Origin: Siphonodentalium dalli
Taxonomy: Eukaryota > Mollusca > Scaphopoda > Gadilida > Siphonodentaliidae
Assembly (NCBI GenBank): GCA_032622095.1
Contig: CP136067.1
Span: 179,712,556 to 179,776,555, forward strand
Direction: 5' to 3'
DNA: 64,000 bases
Below are positions 38,371 through 49,552 of the stretch, one piece after another. Every line of letters starts with the position of its first letter. Within the stretch, counting starts at the first letter, position 1. Made by a program: the position numbers and the translations under genes. Under the pieces are notes generated by a model that was given only the letters and a program-made list of their open reading frames with translations, searched no databases and had not been told where the DNA came from.

Positions 38371-40500
38371 CAAGTTAGTAAAAACAAAATTCGTAGCCAA
38401 TTCTCCGGTTACAACACTGAAAATGTAGTTGTCTAAAATGTCTACTTAACAAGTTGATTGGTAACTATTGAGCGAATTGTATTCGGCGATTGATTAGCGA
38501 AAACTCAACGACGAGATACATGTATCAGGGTATCTGTTTCGAATGAGTATTAATGAGTTGAATGAGTTGAATTTAACTAATGAATACATTCGATGAACAT
38601 AACCTTAATTTAGAACACTGTGGATCTAACGATATTCATTTCGAGATGTTTGATATACGTTTCATCACCATTTTTCGATCTGCAACTATAACATTCAGAT
38701 CGGGGGAGATGGCCGACATGCACTGAGGTAATTCGTTCCGTCATTTAACAGTAAAAACAAGAAACTAAAGGGTCTTATTTCATGGGCATCACAGAGATGA
38801 ACCAAATGAATCGGCGACAGGCGTTACTCATCTATAACGGACTTTACGCCCATATTGTCTTCAGGTTATGTCAAATAGACACTTTGCGTATATGAACACA
38901 GAGGGAAGCTTTCCCAACCATGATGATATAAACATCCATATATCTGAGGTCCGTTAAATGTCAAAGCAAAGAGATTTATTAGGAAACACAACATTGTTTT
39001 CCAGAGAATTTTGATTTGTCGCGCTATCTGAAAATGCATGCGAACAATACATTAAACGATCGTATCTTCACTTTACCTTTTTCTATCACGGTAAATGATA
39101 TATCATTTTGAAGACAGATTAATCGGGGACATGTCAGATGATTAATCACATTCAGGGGCTTAAGTGAATGCCTTCGTTCAACGTGTACATGTAGTACATC
39201 TTTTGAATGAAAGTTCGTTATAGAAGAGCAACGGGCGAGACTCGGTCAAAAACAGCATCACCCAACCGATATGCCAAGCTGTTGTGGACCGGGAAAAATT
39301 GCTCTATGCATATCACTGTATATTCTCCAATCATTCAGCGGACCTTTATCGGACGCTTCATCGGTAATTAATCATTATTAGTGTTATAATATGTTCAATT
39401 CGATCTCTGGTTCTGGATGTATCATCCGATTAAGTTTGGAGAATACTCCCACCCAAAACTATCAGACATTGTTCACATTATTCGCATTTTTCGGACACAG
39501 AAAATATTGCTGAATGTTATCTACATTATTTAGTCAGAGTTCATCAAATATTAACACAACTGTTGTGTACAATCACTCGGTTGTTGAGCGATTTCACTTT
39601 AAAAGTTGAGTAGAAAGTATACACAACGTGTTGAGTAGAGCTAGTCTAGTCAACAATTTAATCAACGTTCCTTGGAGGTATAATTATACTGGTATCTAGT
39701 TATTGTTGAATAACATTTTAGTCAACGAGATTTTCAGTGATACAACATGTTCAGCAATTTCAATAAATGCCATTCGTAACACAAAGACAACACGTAAACA
39801 CCCCAAGCATATCCAAAATATTGTTAGTAACCCTCTGCAATCTTCGTAGTTAGGATCACAGGACATCGACCCCACCAGGAATTCACTTTTGCAATATTTT
39901 TAATATTTCGTAGATATGCACATCTGAATGGAGCTATTGTTCAAATACAAATAATTCGTAGTACGAAATGATAGCAACTTTCTGGGGAAAAAAACGATTG
40001 ATCCAAACTTGATAATCCAAACAAGTGTCATGTTAAATAGATCCTGATCCTTATAGTGATGGACAAAGAACCATTCAATCGCATTACAGTCGAATGTCAA
40101 TAGAAATATAGAAAATGGTTGACTTGGTACTATTATGGTACAAAATTCAAATCCTGATAAATCTTGATATCCGATACCAAAGCATATCACGAAGGGAATA
40201 ATAGGTTCAGTCTCATTTTCTGGTATAGAACACTGGTATAGACCACTAGTATTAAACACTGGTATAAAACACTGGTATAAAACACGTACATGTGGTCGTT
40301 TAATGCTGACACATCGGATGGGGTATCCTTTTGGTATCGTTGTGTGCTATATATGATATATATTATGTAACCTCCCTATTGTCCGTATAGTAATATGCTT
40401 CACACTTATCCATGCTAACTCCTTCACGTTTACACTTATCTTGGAATGACCATATACTGGCTGGTGGTGTCACACGAAACACATTATCGATGGTATAATA
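38371..40500. other. No gene recognised
   Basis: Short frames only. Possible later exons of the gene starting at 37786 could not be identified. A small cluster of ACACTGGTATA repeats is at about 40228-40282. Confidence 0.4.
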
Positions 40501-40516
40501 TGTATATTGCATTACT

Positions 40517-40576
40517 ATGGTGAAATGCGGTACAGTGAGGTATATGTCGCCCGAGCTTTACTCGTCCAATGATTAT
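40517..40576 (+). pseudogene. Possible protein kinase activation-segment fragment
   Basis: One frame reads KCGTVRYMSPELYSSNDY, matching the GTxRYMxPE segment before the APE motif of many kinases. Nothing up- or downstream matches a kinase, and there is no good acceptor just before it. It is a small decayed fragment or chance. Confidence 0.25.
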
Positions 40577-40949
40577 GTCTGGCTATTCCACACAAGGCAG
40601 TCAATATGCCCATACTATATGCCCCAGGTGATGTCTTTTAAACAGCTATCGGGACTTTTGACGGAGGCCGCAGGCCAGAAGACACAATCGGTGGAAAATA
40701 GCTCTCGCACTTCCGCATCGATGCAGTCAGTAGGTGTTTTGTGACACAATTCTAACCTGGTGCCATTCCGTGCACATGACGTCAGCAGGCGGGTAATGGT
40801 TTGAAGACTATACCCCGGGCGATAGTTTGCTTGCCGGGCAATAGTCAAACTCTCTGACACGTGATCTCGCTTCGCCCAATCAAGAGACAGTGTGACCCCC
40901 TGCATGCGAAATCTACGTATGTATTGGATGCTAAATTCACATTTAATAG

Positions 40950-41245
40950 CCAATTACGCTTAAGCGTAATTCAGATTCCCATTACACTTAAGGGTAATGC
41001 TATTATGATTAATCGTAATGCTATTACACTTAATCATAATGCTATTACGCTTAAGCATAATTCAAATTCCATATCTCAAGATGATACCATTATATGTAAG
41101 GTAGTAAGGCTATGAAAACCTATTACGTTTAAGCGTAATGGCTTTACGGTTAAGCATAATGGAGCTGTGAGTTAGGCAATTATGCTTAAGCATGAATGCA
41201 TTACGCTTAAGCGTAATGGCATTACAATTAAGCGTAATTAGCTAT
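40950..41245. repeat. Cluster of short palindromes around GCTTAAGC
   Basis: Perfect 18-bp palindromes ATTACGCTTAAGCGTAAT occur at 40953-40970 and 41200-41217. About eight diverged versions (for example ATTACACTTAAGGGTAAT, TATGCTTAAGCATGAA) lie between, at irregular spacing. No array type I know of fits. Confidence 0.75.
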
Positions 41246-41669
41246 TAATTGTGAATGTTGCCTCCCATACGTATTTAATAAATGCATTTATATAATTTTG
41301 CATATTAGAAATATATTAACCCCTTGTTTACTATATACTCATAGTTCCCCGGGGAAATGTTGAGATAATAAGTTCAACAAACGGCCAGTGTACATTGTAC
41401 TTATTTTTTGAACATTTCCCACCAATGAATATGAATCCTTATGTGCTTGTATTATATGTCGTCTGCTTCAAGTTCATGATCATCCCTCCATATACATAAT
41501 ATAGACCGTTCCAATGTATACCGGTATAACTGCTGGGAGAATCGATTAGTATTGAAAGGTTTAATTGGGATGTGCATGACACCTAATTTACTAAACGAAT
41601 CATGTCATTGAGAAAAACAAATCACAAATTCATCATTCTTGTTGTCTTGAGCTTTCGCGAACAACTGGC

Positions 41670-42190
41670 ATACATATGCACAGGGTTGGGGCACGTCCAC
41701 ATGCTGGAAAATCTGCAGGTACCTATAGTCTTAGGGTGCTGTATTGTGCTAGGACCCAAACGACAACAGGGTGCGGAATCGCGTGGTTTCGAGGTTGGTG
41801 AGTACCACGCATTCAAAATGTGCAAACGCACAAAAACATAATATATGAGGAACTGACACAAAACATAACATTATAACTGTTACGAGCATATGCTAATTTA
41901 TTTTAAAAATAAGTTGATAGCTTTTTTCTTCAGAAATACACAGCAGTTTTCTATGACATTCTGACCAAAGTTGCCAGTCGGAGGTTCGTGGAATACTTGT
42001 ATGAAAAATAGTATACCATATAACCCCTAGCTGCCAAAATACTGTGTAATATGCATATACAATTATCCAAGTTTGTTACCCTTTTCCTCTTTTCTGGTCG
42101 CGTTTTCGATCCCCTCCGATATTTTGAATACGTGATACTCATCAACTCGAAACCACGTGATTCCCCAACGTGGACAACTACTGATGACAT
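41670..42190. repeat. Imperfect long inverted repeat
   Basis: The left part (CTGGAAAATCTGCA, then GGTTTCGAGGTTGG.., then ACGCATTCAAAAT) is matched in reverse at about 42110-42190 (ATTTTGAATACGTGATACTC, AACTCGAAACCACGTGATTC, CCAACGTGGAC). A MITE is likely; the ends are not defined. Confidence 0.45.
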
Positions 42191-42316
42191 GCAGATTCCC
42201 AGCCATTTACTATACATGCGTAACTCATTGATGAAGTTGACGAACCATTAACTTTGCCCGAAATTATATTTCAGAGATATATGACAAGAATCAATCGTGC
42301 AATCACTCGTGACATT

Positions 42317-42891
42317 CAGGGTTCACTCTGCAACTTGCCAAATTTGCCAGTGGCAAAAATAATTTACATTTGGCAAAAAATATTTTCATTTGGCAAGAGA
42401 TTTAGTAAACCACTTTCTAAATTCTATTTTGTTCTATTGTTTACTCATGGCATTTATTTCAGGAAAGCATTGAAATTAGTGGTGGTCTATAAGGTTAGGA
42501 AATGTTAACACCTCTATCAAGATGCAGTTAATCTGATAGCATTAGTATCGATGGGATTACTATATTATTATTTATTGTTGTGGTGTTTACATATAGATAA
42601 TCCTCTTTTGTATTTGCACTTCTGGCGAAGCAACCCTTCAACAATCGTATTGGTCGGTACATGGTTTGTTGTTCTAGATAAACCACAGCAGAGAGGCGAG
42701 AATTATTAATAATTAACTGCGTTCCTTTCTATCGATAACAACATTTTTTTTCAAACAGCGCTTGTTGAAATATAAGACTCAATTTTGGAGAAACTGATAG
42801 CATTTGTCAATTTCTAAAAGAATTTGGCAAAAAATATTTTCATTTGACAAAATATTTGGCAAAAGAAAATTGCGGTCCAGCGCGAACCCTG
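42317..42891. mobile_element. hAT-like MITE
   Basis: The ends CAGGGTTCACTCTGC and its counterpart CCAGCGCGAACCCTG are inverted repeats starting with CAG. The flanking 8-mers GTGACATT and TTGGCATT look like a diverged 8-bp target duplication. Both ends continue into TTGGCAAAAAATATTTTCAT runs. No transposase. Confidence 0.7.
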
Positions 42892-43107
42892 TTGGCATTT
42901 CGTCGCTTTAATAACCGAGAAAACATCCAGAGACACATATTTTGCAACTATATTATTTACCAAAGAAAAGTGTGTAATAGAAAGCCATCTATGGAGGATT
43001 TGATCAAAATTCACCAGAAAATTGCCAGCTGTGCGAACGTATTCTCAGTGGTTTATGTGTATTGTTTCCTTCACAAATCGATCCAGTCACTTAGTATTAT
43101 TTCATAG

Positions 43108-43256
43108 AGATGTACATAGTATTACTCTGTACTGATGTACTTAGTATTACTCCATACTGATGTACAGAGTATTACTTATGTATAGAGTATTACTTATGTA
43201 CTTAGTATTATTTTATACTGGTGTACTTAGTATTATTCTACTGGTGTACTTCTAGC
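43108..43256 (+). repeat. Minisatellite of GATGTACTTAGTATTACTC type
   Basis: About six degenerate units of 20-26 bp containing GTACTTAGTATTA or GTACAGAGTATTA. Confidence 0.75.
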
Positions 43257-43560
43257 CTCTACAACCAAGATAACACCCGCACAGGAAGCAGTTTCGTTGT
43301 GATACCCACAGCTCTTTCCCAGGTATAATGCACGTGCGCACGTAGTTCAGATTTTAGAATACGGTAGATTTTTATTATTAAACTGTCTTTATTTAAATTC
43401 CTATCTGCTTTAACCGAAGTTTTCTTTTTTCTTGTAGTATTTTTCTAGCCGTGGTAGCTCACGTCGAAATAATTTATATGACACACCCATTCCTCCTAAC
43501 AATGGCGCAAGGATTCCAAACCCCGAGATATCAACAACAAAAATGGATTCCTCCAACTGC

Positions 43561-43831
43561 TTAACCCTTTCATGATGTTCATGACGGGAGCTGTGCTGGT
43601 CCAGCACTAAAGATCCTGTGCCAGTGCTTTCTCTTATATATCCGAGTCTACCTCAATGGAGCATCGCATATATAAGAGAATACACTGGCTTGCGTGGTCA
43701 TGGTAAATATTGTTAGGCCAATATATTTTCTTATATATGCGAGGCTCCCTATGGGAGACTCGCATATGAGAGAATGCATTGGCACAGGGTTTTCTCAAAA
43801 TTTCAGGAAGCTCCAGTCATGGAAGGATTAA
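43561..43831. mobile_element. Hairpin MITE, family C
   Basis: TTAA borders, ends TTAACCCTTTCATGATG and CAGTCATGGAAGGATTAA, and two hairpin modules (about 43620-43689 and 43717-43787), the second shortened. Confidence 0.82.
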
Positions 43832-43848
43832 ACGGAGAAGACCCATCC

Positions 43849-43993
43849 CTGTGGATGAACAGAAGTAACAATGTGTACGTGTATTCGTAATACTGTAAAT
43901 CGAGGCCGAGAAACATTCCCTGTGGATGAACAGAAGTAACAATGTGTACACGTGTGTGTTCGTAGTACTGTAAATAGAGGCCGAGAAACATTC
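43849..43993 (+). repeat. Two-copy direct repeat, about 70 bp
   Basis: CCCTGTGGATGAACAGAAGT to GAGGCCGAGAAACATT occurs twice in a row with few changes. Confidence 0.8.
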
Positions 43994-43999
43994 TAATTT

Positions 44000-45105
44000 C
44001 GCGCAACGACGAACGTCCTAATTTCACATAAATTAGTAGCAAGATTTGTTTTCAAACAGATATTCGTCGATGTGTCAGCATAAAATCATAGAACATGGCC
44101 TCTATAATACCTTGAGTTACATAGTTGACGCATAGATGTTGACATCTGCATGGCTTTGATGTTATAACTTCATAAAATCGTGTTCTAGTAACCGGGCGTT
44201 TGTCGCCCACAGTATAATACTAATCGGCCTCCAATTACAGTACTACAAAACACGTACACTACACATCATTATTTCCGATCATCCTCAGTGCCATTTGAAC
44301 TTCCTGAACTATTTAAACACATTTTGGAAGCATTATAGTGGACAACATTTGCATAATGAACTACTACTGCCATATCCGTTGTTACGATTACGGTATCGAA
44401 AAGCTGAATAACATTTACAGGTCTGGCAATTCCCAAATATAGCTACAATAACCTTATGTAGCTATTGTAGATACATATGGATATTGATGATGGATGGACC
44501 TGGTTGAAGAGAGATAACCCAATCCAACAAACAATCATTTAAATATAGAAGAATACGATTTGATTATACTCTTAGTAAATAAATATTGTTTGCCATCTTC
44601 ATGTATAATTAACAAAATATTACAACATTGTTACTTTTTCCTGACAACTGTACCTTAATAAAAGAATAGATCATATGTGGATGGATCTGAGTCCATATCC
44701 ATATAGCCATAATTGTGAATTGCCAGACCTGATTGAGGTATCTTTGCTGGAGATGTCTGATGTAAGTTAAATTTCTCCTAATTCACGTTAGCATTTTAGC
44801 CAGGAATGAACAATTTCACAGATATGACTATCATTCTCACATTTGTTTAGATTTCGTTTTTTTCTTCTTTTCAATGATCCCGTTTGGTTCCAAATCCGTT
44901 AGCGGGTGTTTGGTGTGATTATATTACCAGTAATGGGCAGGGTAAGGATATGTATATGTTCAAACGAGCTGTAATATATCGGTATATCTTTCGACAATAT
45001 TGGCAATTCAGGTAAATTTTCAATTGTATGTAGCTAAATATGTCTAGAATGCAGAATGAGTTGTCGTCAACAAACGACAAGAAACTGCACGAAACACGAG
45101 GGCGT
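44000..45105. other. No gene recognised
   Basis: AT-rich sequence without supported exons or named repeats. Confidence 0.4.
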
Positions 45106-45108
45106 TCA

Positions 45109-46835
45109 GTAATAATTCCCAGCGTATATACAAATAGGGCGGGGGGGGGGGGGGGGGGTAACTCTATACTGTTTTCTGATGAAGGCGTTCAGTAATAATT
45201 CCCAGCGTATATACAAATAGGGCGGGGGGGGGGGGGGTAACTCTATACTGTATTCTGATGAAGGCGTTCAGTAATAAGTCACAGCGTATATATAAATAGG
45301 GCGGGGGGGGGGGGGTAACTCTATAATGTATTCTGATGAAGGCGTTCAGTAATAATTCCCAGCGTATATACAAATAGGGCGGGGGGGGGGGGGGGGGGTA
45401 ACTCTATACTGTAATCTGATGAAGGCGTTCAGTAATAATTCCCAGCGTATATACAAATAGGGGGGGGGGGTAACTCTATACTGTATTCTGATGAAGGCGT
45501 TCAGTAATAATTCACAGCGTATATATAAATAGGGGGGGGGGGGTAACTCTATAATGTATTCTGATGAAGGCGTTCAGTAATAATTCCCAGCGTATATACA
45601 AATAGGGTGGGGGGTAACTCTATACTGTATTCTGATGAAGGCGTTCAGTAATAATTCCCAGCGTATATACAAATAGGGGGGGGGTAACTCTATACTGTAT
45701 TCTGATGAAGGCGTTCAGTAATAATTCCCAGCGTATATACAAATAGGGCGGGGGGGGGGGGGGTAACTCTATACTGTATTCTGGTGAAGGCGTTCAGTAA
45801 TAATTCCCAGCGTATATACAAATAGGGCGGGGGGTAACTCTATACTGTATTCTGATAAAGGCGTTCAGTAATAATTCCCAGCGTATATACAAATAGGGCG
45901 GGGGGGGGGGTAACTTTATACTGTATTCTGATGAAGGCGTTCAGTAATAATTCCCAGCGTATATACAAATAGGGCGGGGGGGGGGGGTAACTCTATACTG
46001 TATTCTGATGAAGGCGTTCAGTAATAATTCCCAGCGTGTATACAAATAGGGCGGGGGGGGGTAACTATATACTGTATTCTGATGAGGGCGTTCAGTAATA
46101 ATTCCCAGCGTATATACAAATAGGGTAGGGGGGGGTAACTCTATACTGTATTCTGATGAAGGCGTTCAGTAATAATTCCCAGCGTGTATACAAATAGGGC
46201 GGGGGGGGGGTAACTATATACTGTATTCTGATGAGGGCGTTCAGTAATAATTCCCAGCGTATATACAAATAGGGCAGGGGGGGGGGGTAACTCTATACTG
46301 TATCTGATGAAGGCGTTCATTAATAATTCCCAGCGTATATACAAATAGGGCGGGGGGGGGGGTAACACTATACTGTATTCTGATGAGGGCGTTCAGTAAT
46401 AATTCCCAGCGTGTATACAAATAGGGCGGGGGGGGTAACTCTATACTGTATTCTGATGAAGGCGATCAGTAATAATTCCCAGCGTATATACATATAGGGC
46501 GGGGGGGGGGGTAACTCTATACTGTATCTGATGAAGGCGTTCAGTAATAATTCCCAGCGTATATACAAATAGGGCGGGGGGGGGGGGTAACTCTAAACTG
46601 TATCTGATGAAGGCGTTCAGTAATAATTCCCAGCGTATATACAAATAGGGCGGGCGGGGGGGGGGGGGGTAACTCTATACTGTATTCTGATGAAGGCGTT
46701 CAGTAATAATTCCCAGCGTATATACAAATAGGGCGGGGGGGGGGGTAACTCTATACTGTATTCTGATGAAGGCGTTCAGTATTAATTCCCAGCGTATATA
46801 CATTGGGCGGGGAGTAACTCTATGCTGTATTCTGG
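45109..46835 (+). repeat. 23-copy minisatellite with poly-G tracts
   Basis: The unit (66-81 bp) reads GGCGTTCAGTAATAATTCCC, AGCGTATATACAAATAGGG, a G tract, then TAACTCTATACTGTATTCTG and ATGAA. The tract varies from about 6 to 18 G while the rest is highly uniform. Tyr/Ile/Pro-rich minus frames through it are artefacts. Confidence 0.95.
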
Positions 46836-47795
46836 AACAGATATATAATTTGAATGTGGATTGCTCATTGGCTCAATTTTAGGTGACCATTGCTCCGCAT
46901 TGTGTGTGAACAGCTTTCGAATATATACATCCATGCATGCAAGCATAACTGCATACAATAGTTTTATTAGCTTACATGTATTTGCATGATGGACTTTGTA
47001 ACTTGAAATCGTTATCTGGTTGAGTTGCCAGTTAATCGCCGACGGCCGGTGGTTTTCCACACATGGTCGACGAGTTTATCAACCATTGAAATCACTGTTA
47101 GATTAGCCTTAAGTGTGCGGATTTCTTCCACCACTAAACCTAGCAGTGTCGTGATATTGTCTTTATAATGGCTGAAAGCGACATTTCACCCCAATCAATC
47201 AATAAATCAATAAATCAATACATATATTTGACAGGAAATATGTTTGGTGAACATATACGGTATATATAGTATACACGAAAGATGACGATTTACCGAAAAC
47301 TACCAACTCATGACATTTGTTGTTATCTACAGCATTCATGAAACAAGCAAATGGGCAGTTATATTATGTCGTGTAGTTATTTTCAATATCAACAATACCA
47401 CGCCGAAGACTCCAAAGATCACGGAAACGGCACATCTATATATTCAATAGGTGGTTGCGGTATGTGCCATGTGTCATGGAATTTCCCAGCGTTAGCTCAT
47501 TTAATTGTTGATAGTTTCTGTTCGATTCTAAATATAACCGGTCGTGCAATCATTGGTAAGTTGCGTGGGTTTCCAAGATACATCCACAATCTTGCATATA
47601 GATCAACCAACGTTGAATCAATAGTCAGGTCTACCCACACGCATGCGCGTCTAATTTGTAATGTGTGTTACCATTGTAAACGAAAGTCTTCGGGTTAGTG
47701 CTGTTGAATATGTCCTTGTTCTCATGGAAGATATATAGTCCACGACATATATTTTGATTATAACGGATGTAACAGGTTAACAGTAAGTATGATTG
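46836..47795. other. No gene supported
   Basis: An open frame at 47351-47698 (+) has no recognised domain. 47686-47790 is a dispersed repeat that also starts at about 60751. Confidence 0.4.
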
Positions 47796-48864
47796 ACCCC
47801 CATCCCATGGCGCCTGTCGCATGACACTGAAAACGGCTAGGTCTTCATGTAAGACGCACCAAATCATATATATTTCTCCATATATATTATCGACACGGAT
47901 ATGTATATATATATATGGATACGTAGGACACACCGACACCGCCATGCGCAAGTATGGTTACTGTGTGCTGAAGTATCCCAGAACCCAGCTCTTTCTGTGT
48001 GTGCCATATGCACATATATTCGTTTATACTCTGCCCAGGGCACACCAACACCGCCAATGCCCGTATATACCGCAGGGGCGGCGGAGCCGGTGGGGGGGCA
48101 CAGGGTGCACGTGCCCCCCCCACTTTTTTCCACAATTATGGGTACATAATCTTCCAATACTAAATACATTGTAGTTATGCCAATATGGCTATGCATAGCT
48201 AGCAAGATAGATAGTTAATCCCTTGGTCAGTATTGACACTGTGTCTGAGTAATTGCCCTCTGGGAATTTAACTACAGACTTTGAGTTCTTTGTAGAGCTC
48301 ATGTCTTCTGGAGTTCTGGGGGCACCATTATAGCCATGTCTTGAGCACAGCAACTTGTCTAATTAAAATCACATTCATCATACCAATCAAAGGTTTAAAT
48401 TTGAGTGTCTTCAATAAAAGTGCAAACCTGGGCCTTGGCAGGTATACAATTTCATGCCAAGGTGGTTAAACTCCTGATATGAGATCACTTGCTATATACA
48501 ATATCAGTTGATGCTGAATATTCATTGGAATAACTTGACTAGGATTTTTATCAACTCAGCTAATTCGTTATTAATGAGAAATAAGAAGATTTAGAATAAT
48601 TATTTTCTACATGAAGTTTACTGTGTACATGCAAGTGTTTGTGTACATATATTATTATAGTGTTATTTAATATTCAAAGTTACTTGTGATTATTGTTGCT
48701 TCGATATCAACGGTTGTCGTATGTGGAGTGAATTGGATTATTCAGTATAGTGTATACTAATTTCATCATAACATTTATGACAAAGGATGCAGGTTTTAGA
48801 AGTTGTAACAACGTCATCGGTCATCTTTCACACATTGGCTGCAAAAATAAGTGAGTAGCATCAT

Positions 48865-49552
48865 TTAACTCTTTCAGTGCCAGGCTTATTTTGTAGGTTT
48901 AGTGCCAGGGAATCTTACGTTTTTCATGGGCATCAAAATTATTACTATGAATACTTGGTGATAGTTTTGAGTTTTAACATGCCCCTAAGGACTTATCCAG
49001 TTTGTTTTAAAATTCGCTATAGCATGCTTAAGCATGCCCATATGAGAATCGACACAGGAATTCATTAACTACATCGGGCCAACTGAAGCAGCATATGAGA
49101 ATCGATACAGGAATTCATTAACTACATCGGGCCAACTGAAGCAGCATATGAGAATCGACACTGGAATTCATTAACTACATCGGGCCAACTGAAGCAGCAT
49201 ATGAGAATCGACCCAGGAATTCATTAACTACCTCCGACCAACTGAAGCAGCATATGAGAATTATACGACTACATACCTGCTGTTTACATTTGTAAAACCA
49301 ATGTCAAACCCTTTTACATCCCAAAAAAATTAAATTTTACCAAAAATAACAAATTTCGAAAATTCCTATTTTTAACAACATTTCTTGACATATTTTTTTT
49401 TTTAGGGCCGATCTCATCGACCCTGGCACTCTACATACCGTAGAATGTCCCGTCCATAGATCGGATGGGATGTTGGTATTTATCCAATTTTATATAAAAT
49501 CCAATTTTATATAAAAAAAGATGAGATCGGTCCCTGGCACTGAAAGAGTTAA
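48865..49552. mobile_element. TTAA-flanked element nested in the hAT-like element
   Basis: The ends TTAACTCTTTCAGTGCCAGG and CCTGGCACTGAAAGAGTTAA are inverted with TTAA borders, related to the foldback ends at 2362 and 60493. It holds a 53-bp tandem repeat. Confidence 0.85.
49039..49250 (+). repeat. 53-bp tandem repeat, four copies
   Basis: The unit starts CATATGAGAATCGACACAGG and ends AACTGAAGCAG; the fourth copy is the most diverged. It lies inside the nested TTAA element. Confidence 0.92.

Noticed and set aside
40615-40953. Minus-strand frame of 112 codons
   Set aside because: No recognisable domain, and it contains repeat words (ACTATTGCCCGG) found elsewhere in non-coding foldbacks.
45109-46835. 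CRISPR-like array
   Set aside because: The whole unit is repeated including the would-be spacers, only the G tract varies, and the genome is eukaryotic.
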